NCBI GenBank assembly: GCA_027604665.1
Contig: JADGIZ010000399.1
Coordinates: 1-14,349 of the forward strand
Reading direction: 5' to 3'
DNA from: Polyrhizophydium stewartii
Taxonomy: Eukaryota > Chytridiomycota > Chytridiomycetes > Rhizophydiales
DNA: 14,349 nt
Shown here in pieces: positions 1-8,894 of the stretch (positions are counted from its first letter, which is position 1; each line of letters begins with the position of its first letter). The notes below the pieces were generated by a model. That model saw nothing but the letters and a program-made list of their open reading frames with translations, ran no database searches and was not told where the DNA came from. The translations under genes and the position numbers were made by a program.

Positions 1-581
1 ACCATGTGGTCGTACTCCTCTTCCCTCTGGGCGTACCACCGCAACGCTGCTGGTCAGTAACCACCTGTGCTCACACACCGCGAGGCCCCAAGGGTATGCG
101 TAATAAAGTGGGGGCTCCGCCCCGCTTCAACACACACACACACACACACACTTGCGAGAAGCGCGCCCCGTTCAAGCCGATCTGCCACAACCCGCAGGTG
201 CACAACCCGTGCCGCACACGCAAGTGGTACCTGTCTCGCCGCGTCAGGCAGCAGCGCCGCAACGGCCACACCTTCGGGCGACCGGACCTGCTAGTCTCCT
301 CCAGGGACGATCTGCGCAAGCTCGTGCTCGCCCGCACTCTCGCCACGTCGAGCCGCAACGACTCGACCGACCGATACGCCACCGCCGGCTTCATCCACAC
401 GGCCGGCTTCGTCCACAACCCGATGTTCGACCGGCCGCGCTCGCCCACCAAGGTGCCAAGCGAGTCTTTGGCATTTTCACAGGCAGCGACAACTCGGGGC
501 AGCTCAGCACGACGAGATGAAGGCCGACAGCCCGTAATCACACTCAGTAGGGCTCCGCCTCCCTTGACACTTGGCGGTTGA
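1..581 (+). CDS. Partial coding fragment of unrecognised function (3' part of a gene cut by the window edge)
   Basis: I do not recognise this protein. The frame from 159 to 452 looks coding: nearly every codon ends in G or C, unlike the other frames. It reads as a basic stretch with KRAPFKPICHNPQVHNPC near its start and HTAGFVHNPMFDRP near its end. Upstream, bases 1-52 hold another G/C-ended frame (WSYSSSLWAYHRN) that either stops at the TAA at 58-60 or is spliced; a GT at 53 with an AG at 107-108 would join the two frames. The 3' end is also unresolved: the frame runs on to a TGA at 579-581, but codon bias falls after 452, and a neighbouring frame ends at 518-520 with better bias. The exon limits are therefore approximate. 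It lies tandem to and just upstream of THOC1. Confidence 0.4.
   Translation, partial: HVVVLLFPLGVPPQRCWSVTTCAHTPRGPKGMRNKVGAPPRFNTHTHTHTCEKRAPFKPICHNPQVHNPCRTRKWYLSRRVRQQRRNGHTFGRPDLLVSSRDDLRKLVLARTLATSSRNDSTDRYATAGFIHTAGFVHNPMFDRPRSPTKVPSESLAFSQAATTRGSSARRDEGRQPVITLSRAPPPLTLGG
130..151. repeat. (AC)11 dinucleotide microsatellite
   Basis: Eleven uninterrupted AC units. The repeat lies either in an intron or in a Thr-His coding run of the left-edge fragment, depending on which acceptor is used (108 or 158). It should be length-polymorphic. Confidence 0.9.
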
Positions 582-631
582 CGCAATTAACAACCTGCTC
601 GCCATCAACATCCTCGCCCTGAAAGCACGAC
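582..631. other. Short tandem intergenic spacer before THOC1
   Basis: About 50-110 bases separate the end of the left fragment (stop at 520 or 581) from the first THOC1 ATG at 632. The spacer contains an AT-richer patch around 580-590. I see no TATA box, so the THOC1 promoter probably overlaps the 3' end of the preceding gene. Confidence 0.4.
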
Positions 632-3600
632 ATGATTGAATTTCAAGTTTCCCGCGCCATGGACATCGACGCTGAGCAGCCCACGAACCAGCCCGAGCCG
701 GACGCGCCACCGGCGCCTGGGCCACTCGATTACACGGCATCGCTCGAGCTGCAGCAGGACGTCTCGCAGGCCCTCGACTCAGCGCTCGAGCGGTTCGTGC
801 AGCTCGAGCGTCAGCGTGCCCCGCAGCGGCCCGAGACGAGCCCGACGACAGTGTCGCCGACCTCAGGCGCGGCATCCCACGGCGTGTGCGAGGCGCCCGC
901 GCTCAGCCAGCAGCGCATGGCCAGCATTCGGACCGCAATAGCCGAGTGCCTCGAGTCGCTGACGAGCTCGCTCACGAGGGCAGCCAGCGACCGGGTGGTG
1001 TTTGCCTTGCGTCGCCGGCTCGCCAAGATCGTCGTGCGTTGTCGAGCTGCCCCTCCCGTGACGCCCAGCCTGGGGCCATGCTGACGCTTGCACCGGCGTG
1101 CGGTCTCACTGGCGCCTGCGCTGGCCTCGCTTTGCGTTGCGCCATGCGCGCTGCTCGCCACGCCTGCTGTTTGCGACCCTGCACAGGTCGACAACGGCGA
1201 CGACGTCCCGCGGCTGTTCCAAGAGTCGTTTGACCTCCTGGACCTGTCGATAGAGATTGTGCGCAGGGGTGTGTGGAACGCTCAGGCATGCGGCAAGCCT
1301 TGAACACCGAAGCTCACCAGCTCTGCGAGCACCCGCAGAGATCGCCGACGAGACCGCGACAATGCGCCTGATCCACGACCTCGTCGACTTCCTCATCATC
1401 GACTATGCCGAGCCGCTCGTCGATTTCTTCAACAGCCGGCTAAGCGCCATCAACGGCGTGAGTCGATGTGCAGCGCTCAGTGCGGGAAATCAGAATCCTG
1501 CAATGAGACGCTCACGGTAATCCATTTCAGGAACGCCACAAAAGCCGGGATCTGTTTCTGCTGCGTATCTGCAATGAGATCCTTCGCAGAGCGTCCAAGT
1601 CCAAGCACAGCGTGCTCTGCGGAAAAGTCCTGACGCTCATCACGTTCTCATTTCCGCTGGACGAAAAGTCGGGTACGTGCGGATCTTGCGTAACCCGTAC
1701 GAACAACACGTCCCATTTACACTAATGCAACCTCTCTTCCGTCCTGTCGGCCGATCAGGAACCAATATCCGCGGCCAGTTTAACACGCGCGAGATGGCCT
1801 CGATAACCGCCGCAGACGCCATGGACGTGGACCCGTCCGACGGCACAGCTCCAGCGAACCAGGGTGCGCTGAGCGTCGCTGGGTTAAAGCGTACGATCGA
1901 CGGGCCGACCTTGCTGAACGTGCCTCTGCGTGTGCATCAGGCCCCGCCGACGTCGAGCGTGCCAAGCTATACACGCAGTTTTGGGCCGTCCAAGAATACT
2001 TTTCGAACCCAAAGCTGCTCTTTGATGCCGAGTGCTTCTCCAAGCTAAAGAAAGTGTGTCTGGGGCCTGCTTTGCTCGTTGACACACATCAGCTGCCCTG
2101 CTTACAATGGCGCGACTCCAGTGCATCGACTCTATATTGCGCTGCTTTGAGGAAATCAACAACGAAGGCGACTCTGGTGAAAGCACGGATGGAAGCAAGC
2201 GCCGCAAGCCGCGCTCAAGCGACCTCTCAGACATCCGCACCGACTACTTTTTCCCGACGTTCCTCACCTCGCAAAACCTGTTTGATCTCGAGGTGCATTC
2301 CAGCGCCTTTGATGCGGAGCTTCTTTGGCTTGCTGTCTCACGCCTCGCGCAATTTTCGGCTCTTCGTGCAGCTCAAGGACCCGCTCTTCCGCAGACAGAT
2401 CCTCGTGCAGGTTCTCATCACGCTGCAGTTCCTCGCAGGGTTGTATCCGGACGAGAAGGAGCGTGTGCTCAAGGACATCACATCCAAGAATCTTCAGTTC
2501 AACAAGCTAGTCCTGTATTCGTACTCGCTCACTCAAGCCCAGGTGAGTCTCGGCCCGACTTGCAATATTCGTTCTTTTGATGCCGGCACATTTCCTGATA
2601 CCGCGTCGACGAGCAGGAGGCGTGGATCAAAGAGTCTCGCGACAGGGTTTACCTGGCGCTGGAGAAGATTCCGCCGCGCGGCAAGCAGTCGTTCCGGGCC
2701 GTGTACGAGGTGCTCACCAACGAGCGTAACTGGGTGAGTCTGAGCGGAGATGGCAGTCACGCCATGCACACTTGCGTCAAGCTGACGCTGTGTTGTCGCG
2801 GACGGCGCCGCAGATCCGATGGAAGCAAGAGTCGTGCCCGTCGTACGAGCGACCGGCAGTGCCATTTGAACAGGCGCTCAAGCGTCGCAAGGCAGAAGTC
2901 TCGCTCGCAACGAATCCCGCATCCTTGGGCAACGACGAACTCACAAGCCTGTGGGCCCGCGGCAGCGATTTGGACGAGGTGCTGCGCTTCAAGGCGAAAA
3001 GGTGCGCAGCGGCGGAACGCCGCCACGACAATGCGCTGGCTCACGCTCGTTTACTGATTTATGGGCGGCTTGCAGATCCTGCGTGCCGGCGCTGGATCAG
3101 CAGCTGCGTGAACTGGACTACCAAGTCGAGGACGACGGCGAGACGCTTGCCGAAGGCGTCGAGGACGCGGCGTACGTGCACTACAACAACCTGCGCTACA
3201 ACTGGCTCACGTTTCGCATCGCGGTCAAGTCGCACATGCAGCTCTTTCTGTCGCGCCCGCCAGCAGATGCTGCTCAAAAGGAAAGCAACTCGACCTCCAA
3301 GCAGCTGGTCATGGATCTGCTGCGCGACTGGCGGCAGGCGCGCCGAAAGGCCGCCAGCGCCGAAGAGAGCGGGGCGACGGCCACCTCGGCCGATCCGACC
3401 GCCGATCCTGGCAAGGCGGACGCTGCCAGCGCTGCGGCCAAGGACGCTGCCGAGCCGCCGAGCACGGATAGCGCAGCCGAGGACGTTGCGATGAGCGAGG
3501 CCAACGAGATGCCCGTTGATACCGCAGAGACATCCGCCTCGGCTGTGCAGGACGAATCGGGCGGCGGCGAGACGCATGATGCGGCGGAGACTCCAGAGTT

Positions 3601-3955
3601 GTCCGCCACAGCGCAGCCGAGCGAGGCAGACGCACCCGAGGCACCGGCGGAGGACGCATCAATGCAGACGGTCGAGATGTCCGCTTCCGATGCCGTTGTC
3701 ACCGATTCGCATCAGACACAGTCGGTGCCCAACGATGTTTCTGTGCAGGGGTCGGCGAACCCTATTGAGGCGGCAGTGACACCACCGCAAGTCCAAGACG
3801 TCCCTGCCGCCGTCAACAACACCATAGACCCGGCTCAAGAAAGCGGCATGCCTCAAAAGCGGCCCACGCCGCCGCCACCAGGACCCAGCGAGCGAGATGC
3901 GGGCACGACCGAGCCTGTGCCCAAAAAGACGCGGCTTGTGCGCAACTGGAGTTGA
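632..3955 (+). CDS. THOC1: THO complex subunit 1 (THOC1/HPR1 family)
   Basis: THOC1/HPR1 belongs to the nuclear THO/TREX complex, which couples transcription elongation to mRNP packaging and export and limits R-loops. The exons I see are 632-1033, 1187-1268, 1339-1457, 1531-1672, 1759-1863, 1941-2053, 2122-2292, 2372-2542, 2617-2733, 2814-3001 and 3076-3955. They give 829 residues, or 820 if the better-context ATG at 659 is used. Family motifs (numbered from 659) are LRICNEILRRASKSKHSVLC then FPLDEKSGTNIRGQF at about 199-246, LKDPLFRRQILVQVLI near 370-385, and ERNWIRWKQESCPSY near 460-475, each recovered only across splice junctions. The last 250 residues are an Ala/Glu/Asp-rich disordered tail ending in a basic PKKTRLVRNWS segment, a likely nuclear signal. 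The first intron (153 bases) is longer than the rest (68-86). It ends 29 bases before the convergent POP1 stop. The family call is firm; the first intron and start are less certain. Confidence 0.93.
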
Positions 3956-3984
3956 TTGGACGAGTCTGCACGAACGGCCGCGCT
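3956..3984. other. 29-base convergent intergenic gap
   Basis: Only 29 bases lie between the THOC1 stop (plus strand) and the POP1 stop (minus strand). There is no room for separate 3' UTRs, so each transcript probably ends inside the other gene. I see no canonical AATAAA in this gap. Confidence 0.75.
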
Positions 3985-6900
3985 TCACGGAACAATCTCG
4001 AGCGCCGCCAAGCGACACACACGGCCCGTGGGGCAGCGCACGCGCGCGATGATGCGCAGCGATCCGTTCTTGTTGACCATGGTGCGCGAGTGGCCGAGCG
4101 CGCTGTGCGTGAGAAATGAATCGCAAGGCCGCCACACGGCACGCAGTGTCAGCAGCTCATTCGGCGATATTTGGTGACTGCAAGTGGATGAATGGCGAGT
4201 CACGTACGACTCGAGCGTGTGTTTGGTCAGCTGGATCGCGGCGTGCAGGCTCTTGAGGCGGCAGCATCCAATCGCCTGGCCGCGGCCGTGCTCGAGCGAA
4301 AAGTGTCCCGACGTGATGTATCCCATGATCGAGTCGGCGGGCGGGATCTCGTCCTGCACGATTCGTACAAGCACGGTCCGTCAGCATGCGATGGCGAGTC
4401 CGAAGTCTGTTGTAGGATACATGACTCACGAGCGCTGGCTGCGGCAGGTGCGACAGAGCACTCGCATTAACCGGCCCGCCGAGGGAAGCCGTCGAAGGCC
4501 TCGCCTCGCCAGCAGCCGTCACTGCGTGCCAAGCCAAGATTTCCTCGGGCGTTGCCGCATACACGATGCCACGGTCCGTTGGCGATCCCTTTGCCAACGG
4601 CGTGACGGCGACACGGACAAACGATGCAGCAATGTGTGCAGGTGCATCTGCGGGTAAAGCGATGTCGCGCGGCGTGCCGAGGCGGCGATGCGACGCAGCC
4701 GCCATGGCTTGCTGAAGAGCCTCGCAAAGATCCTCGAATGCATCGGCCTCCGCCGCATAGGCGTGAATCGCGCGCACGATGCTCGGCGAGTGAAGCACAA
4801 CGATCGGCCGCTGCTCCGCGTGTTCCACTGCCAGGTCGGCGACTTGGTCTGCGGATGTGGCGTCGGCCTCGACATCGGCAACAACCGCAGCCAAATCATC
4901 GGCCACGAGTAGCGACAGGAAAGGTGGCTCGAACGGCGAGTCGACCTGCATTGCATCGTAGTTTGGCCGCTTCGACTTTGGCGTGCGCGCGTGCTTGGCG
5001 GCCAGCTGCGAGCCGAGATCGGCGGCGTCGGCCACATACGCGGGCGTCTCTGGAAAGTCATCCGGAAAGCACGGCAAGCGAGCCTCAAAGTGGAAGTCGC
5101 GGCGCTCGCGCAGGCCGCCGACACGAGCACCCGCAAAGACAAACGTGAGCCAAAACTCCATGGCCCAGCCGCGCGGCAGAACAAGATCCCAGCCCGCAGC
5201 GATCTCGGCGCGACGTCCGTGCTCGCTCTGCGATGCTGTGTATGCGCTGCCGCGGTGCACCAGGAGCACTGGAATGCGTGCGTCGGTCGGGGTCGGCTCA
5301 AGCCGCGTGCCGGGGATGAGGTTTTCGCTGCGTCGGGCCTGTAGTGTCTTGTTGTCGAAGCGTGCCGCGAGCAGCTGCGAGCGCACAGTCTCGTTCCAGA
5401 TGCCGCCAGCTGCGAGGCCAGACGGCCACGATTTGAGCATCTCCACAAGGTCCTCGTTATCTTGCGGATCTTCGTCCGGGTCGGTCGTGGCAAGGCGGCT
5501 CGGCACAACCACAGGAAACCTGTTCGGTACAGGCGTCAGCATGTCCGGTGATAAGGTTCCTGCAGCATCACTGGGACATACGCAAGGCGCGGGTCGTGCA
5601 CTGTGAGAGAGATCAGGACGCCGGGCGGCACAACGGTCGCGGACTGCGCGAGCTGCAGATGACTCCACACGTCATGCGCCTGCTGGTTGACAAACGGAGC
5701 GTCGACCGCATCGCACGTCTTGAGTGACTCGAAAAGCACGGCGTGCGATCGGGGGCCGCAGAACTGGAAACGGACAAACTCGCCCTTGAGGCTGGTGATG
5801 GCGAGCTGCGACTGCCACTCGGCGTCTGAATCGGCAGCTCCCGCGAGCACAGCCGCAACGCGAGAATGCGCGGCGGGATGCGTCCAAATCCAGGCCGTGC
5901 GGTCCTGCGTCCCGGGCACGGCAGGCTGCCACATGATTTCAACGAGATCCAGCGCTTTGGCCGGGTAAGCACCGCGCTCATGCATAAACACGACGAGGCG
6001 GCGATCGCCGCGGGCGTAGCTGCAGCGCGCGGATCAGCACACAGGCATCTCAAGGCCAGCTGTCGTCCCCAGCAAGCGTGAGAACTCACTCGCTGTGTGC
6101 GCAGTCTGGGAAGGTCGGATCGAGAAACTGGCGCAACAAAGCTGCGATGGCATGCTCTGGCCCGCGGATCTGCACGGGCTGCGTGTACGACGCATCGTGC
6201 AGGACACACTGGTGCTTCGAGGCACGGTGTGCGGCGCGCCGACTCTTGTCGTTGGGATAGTTCGCCTACACGCAGCAGCAGCACCATCAGCCACTCGGAA
6301 TACTATGCAAGAGTCTCGCGGTGGAGACGACGAGTGCGCGCACCAGCTTGTAGCCCCACTTCTCGATCATGTTCATGCGCTTGGCGTGCCAGATGTGCGT
6401 CTCGAGCCACTTGTTTTGCGCGGGACGAAGCAGAAACTCCTCGCGCAAGCTGTCGGCGCGACGGCGCTGCTTACGCGACTTCTTCTTTGTCGGCTGCGGC
6501 TGGTCGTCCTTGGCCATCTGCATGTGCAATGCGTGTCAGTCGTACTGCATCGGCGCTTGTGGGATCTCGCTCGCGATCAGGCACCTGCTGGAGCGCACGC
6601 TGGCGGATCTGGACGGGAAGCCGTTTCACGTTGTGGCTCGCTGCGCGGCGACGCATGTGGCGTGGGACGGTCTGAAATACACGCTGCGTCCCGGTGAACT
6701 CGCTTTGGGGGATGTCAGCCTGGGCAACCGGATTCTGGTCAAGCGAATCCTGTGTGCGACCCACCCCGAGTTGGCAAGCGCGCGCTCCAATGACGAGATC
6801 TCGGCCGCTCTGGACTGGACATAGCAGAGCGGGTAAGACGCAGCGCAGCGCACAGGCATGCGGGTTGATCGGCTGGCTTCAGCGGCCGGGCGTCTCCACC

Positions 6901-7271
6901 ACCTCCAGCAAATCGAGGTCCGACCTCGATGGCTTGAGTGACATTCAGCTGGCGCGGCGGCAGGCCTTCAGCCAAGCCCGAAGACAAGCCGCGCGAAGAT
7001 TCGCCTCTGCCTGCGCCGCGGCCGCCTTGATGTGCGCCGCCCGACGCAGCGGGGCTCTGCAGGCCGCCCATCTGCTGCTTGACTGCAGGTCCACAGCACG
7101 CTCGTGAGCGCTGGGCGTCAAGTGCGAGGACGGGTGCAGCTCGCAGGCGATCCACGCACGCTTCTTGCGCTGCTTTGAGTTGAGCTGCTTGTGCGGGTCG
7201 TCTGCGCCGGACGCCGCGTGCCCTCCATGCTGCCTGCCGCCCGCAGCGCCGCCCGACGCCGTGCGCTTCAT
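3985..7271 (-). CDS. POP1: RNase P / RNase MRP protein subunit POP1
   Basis: POP1 is the largest protein of nuclear RNase P (pre-tRNA 5' processing) and RNase MRP (pre-rRNA cleavage), and it binds and shapes the catalytic RNA. Exons in transcript order: 7271-7160, 7082-6925, 6814-6765, 6702-6585, 6517-6344, 6265-6090, 6019-5582, 5519-4430 and 4353-3985, giving 894 residues, close to the yeast length. The N-terminal POP1 domain shows VPRHMRRRAASHNVKRLP at about 116-134 and KWLETHIWHAKRMNMIEKWG at about 182-201. HDPRL is at about 403-407. The POPLD domain (about 490-565) has IPVLLVHRG, GWDLVLPRGWAMEFWL and ARVGGLRERR. The C-terminal block has IMGYITSGHFSLEHGRGQAI at about 781-800 and ends in LLTLRAVWRP and LTHSALGHSRTMVNKNG. 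The donor of intron 2 (GTCGGA at 6924) is weak, and the acceptor of intron 3 could also lie at 6684 or 6672. It shares a short divergent promoter with MIC19. Confidence 0.95.
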
Positions 7272-7415
7272 GTCGCTGCGAGTCCAACCGAAAAAAGATT
7301 CCGTCGTCACGGGCGCTGAGCGACTGACAGCGCGTGCGCCCGTTTCTGCGCGGCGTCGGCAACATCGCCCTCGCCGCAGCGCTCGCACCGCGACCCGCAC
7401 ACGTCCGCAGCAGCC
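7272..7415. promoter_or_regulatory. Divergent promoter region between POP1 and MIC19
   Basis: The start codons of POP1 (7271, minus) and MIC19 (7416, plus) are 144 bases apart, so this segment must hold both 5' leaders and a shared or overlapping core promoter. It is GC-rich with a short A-run at about 7291-7296. I see no TATA box. That it is a promoter is inferred from gene orientation only. Confidence 0.6.
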
Positions 7416-8428
7416 ATGGGTGCCGGACAGTCCAAGCCGACGACGTTCGTGCTGCGGAACGCAAGCGTCACGTCGCTCGACATCCCCATCCAGGTGCGCG
7501 GCGCCGTGCGGCACAGCGCGGGCAGCGACCGCCTCGCACCCTCGGCACCCGAGAGAGATCGTGGCCGGTGGAGACGATGCTCACACGGCGACGCTGCCGC
7601 ACGCGCACGCGCTCGCACTCGCACTCGCCCACGCGCACCGACAACCGCACGTCTGGCCTCGCTCACGTTCCAAGTTCTCGCCGAACCTGCTGCGCAGGCT
7701 GCAGGGCATCGAGGTGGGCCGGGCCTTCCTCCGCCTCGTTGCTTCGATGATGTCGGCTTGTCCAGGCACATGGCGCTGGCGACGCTGACGACGACCTGCT
7801 CGGCGCGCACGCTGCTCAACGCATGTCACGCCGTGGTGTTGCATTCCGTGCGAGCAGGACACGCGGCTGCACTCGTCGGCCGAGCCCGGATACTCCTCCG
7901 ACGACCTCGACGCGATCGTGCAGGACCGCGTTGGCCGCGAGCTGCAGGCACACCAGCAGCGCCGGCTGATCCACGAGCAGCGGTCGGCCGACCAGGTTCG
8001 GAGAGAGGCCGAGGACCTGATCCGCCGGCAGCGGAAGTAAGCTCTTGCCCCGAGTTGGCGCGCGATCATGCGTCTGTGCCGTGCTCTGTCCGTGCTGACT
8101 TTCCACGCAGCGCTCCCGCGCCGACGCCAAAGGAAGAGTTCCTCAAGGCGCAGCAGGAGGTCGTGCTATGCTACAAGTGAGCCGTGCCGACTGCTATTCA
8201 TTTTGAATTTCCTCGGTATCTGACAGTTTCCCCGACTGCGCGGCACGCCAGGAACAACCCGGGCCGTGCGCTCGACTGCTGGAAGGAGGTCCAGAAGTTC
8301 AGAGATCTCGAAAAGACTGCGCTCAAGGCGAGCGGCTCTTGCCGCCTGCTTCTTCCGGAAAGCAGCATGATGCTGACGCTCGCTATATGTGACCGTGTGC
8401 GCAGGAGTTTGTCCTGACCGTCCAGTAA
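7416..8428 (+). CDS. MIC19: MICOS complex subunit MIC19 (CHCH-domain protein)
   Basis: MIC19 is a peripheral inner-membrane subunit of MICOS that links MIC60 to crista-junction architecture. Exons are 7416-7493, 7675-7713, 7858-8036, 8111-8176, 8252-8327 and 8405-8428, giving 153 residues (yeast MIC19 is 170). The N-terminus MGAGQSKP is a classic Gly2 myristoylation signal, as in the family. Next come the conserved FSPNLLRRLQ (about 27-36), a charged, probably helical stretch (about 55-98), and the CHCH core LCYKNNPGRALDCWKEVQKF, with Cys119 and Cys130 spaced CX10C. The family's C-terminal EFV follows. The last intron (8328-8404) uses a GC donor. The first two introns (181 and 144 bases) are longer than usual here. 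The CX10C pair is known to be redox-active in yeast MIC19; a second CHCH cysteine pair is absent, and I infer only one intramolecular disulfide. Confidence 0.93.
8328..8404 (+). other. GC-AG intron in MIC19
   Basis: The exon ends in AAG and the intron begins GCGAGC. It carries GCTGACGCT about 30 bases before the acceptor and ends GTGCGCAG. Removing these 77 bases joins KTALK to EFVLTVQ and a TAA, matching the family C-terminus. No GT donor nearby gives that frame. Read-through would instead add about 25 unrelated residues ending near 8417. Confidence 0.75.
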
Positions 8429-8754
8429 GCAAAGTCGACAACACTCGGGCCAATCATCGCATCCCGCCTCCCTTTGCCGCCATCCTCTCGTTTTCTTGCT
8501 CATCTCATCCATCTCGCCAATCAGCTCGCCCCCGACGCTCCCACACGCAGTCAAAAAAAGAGGGAGGAACGCTCGATCCCTCATCAGCAGCAGTCGAGCC
8601 ACTCCTTGCAATCACAAGATGCTGTCTTGCCGCACTGTATTGTTGTGCACACACGGGTCCATAATAGGTGTAGTCCGAGACGAGAGGGTTGAAACCAGAG
8701 TCGACTCAAGAGAGCCAGCCGACGTTGAGCAAAGTCAGAAGTGCGATGCATTTA
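8429..8754. other. Intergenic region between convergent MIC19 and JIP5
   Basis: These 326 bases should hold the two 3' UTRs. The plus strand is pyrimidine-rich at about 8465-8520, has an A7 run near 8553, and is mixed afterwards. I found no credible gene, tRNA or canonical AATAAA. Short open frames here lack coding bias. Confidence 0.6.
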
Positions 8755-8861
8755 TCAATCGAGTCCGGAAAAGAACGTGGACCGTGCCGCGTTGGCGCGC
8801 TGGAATGCTTCGCGGATCTCTTCTTTTGTCTTTTTGGGTGGCCGCTGGCCGCGACTCAGCC

Positions 8862-8894
<33 letters not shown>

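Noticed and set aside
1920..1940. A 21-base intron within THOC1 exon 5
   Set aside because: The borders look intron-like, but removing 21 bases leaves the wrong frame. A 77-base intron (1864-1940) with a branch point restores the frame to AKLYTQFWAVQEYF.
8474..8692. Possible small protein genes in the MIC19-JIP5 gap
   Set aside because: Open frames of about 60-90 codons exist, but they lack the strong G/C third-position bias of real exons here, overlap each other and show no family motif.
8670..8700. A tRNA T-arm-like string (GGGTTGAAACC)
   Set aside because: It lacks the conserved GGTTC, and no acceptor stem, D-arm or anticodon arm can be paired around it.
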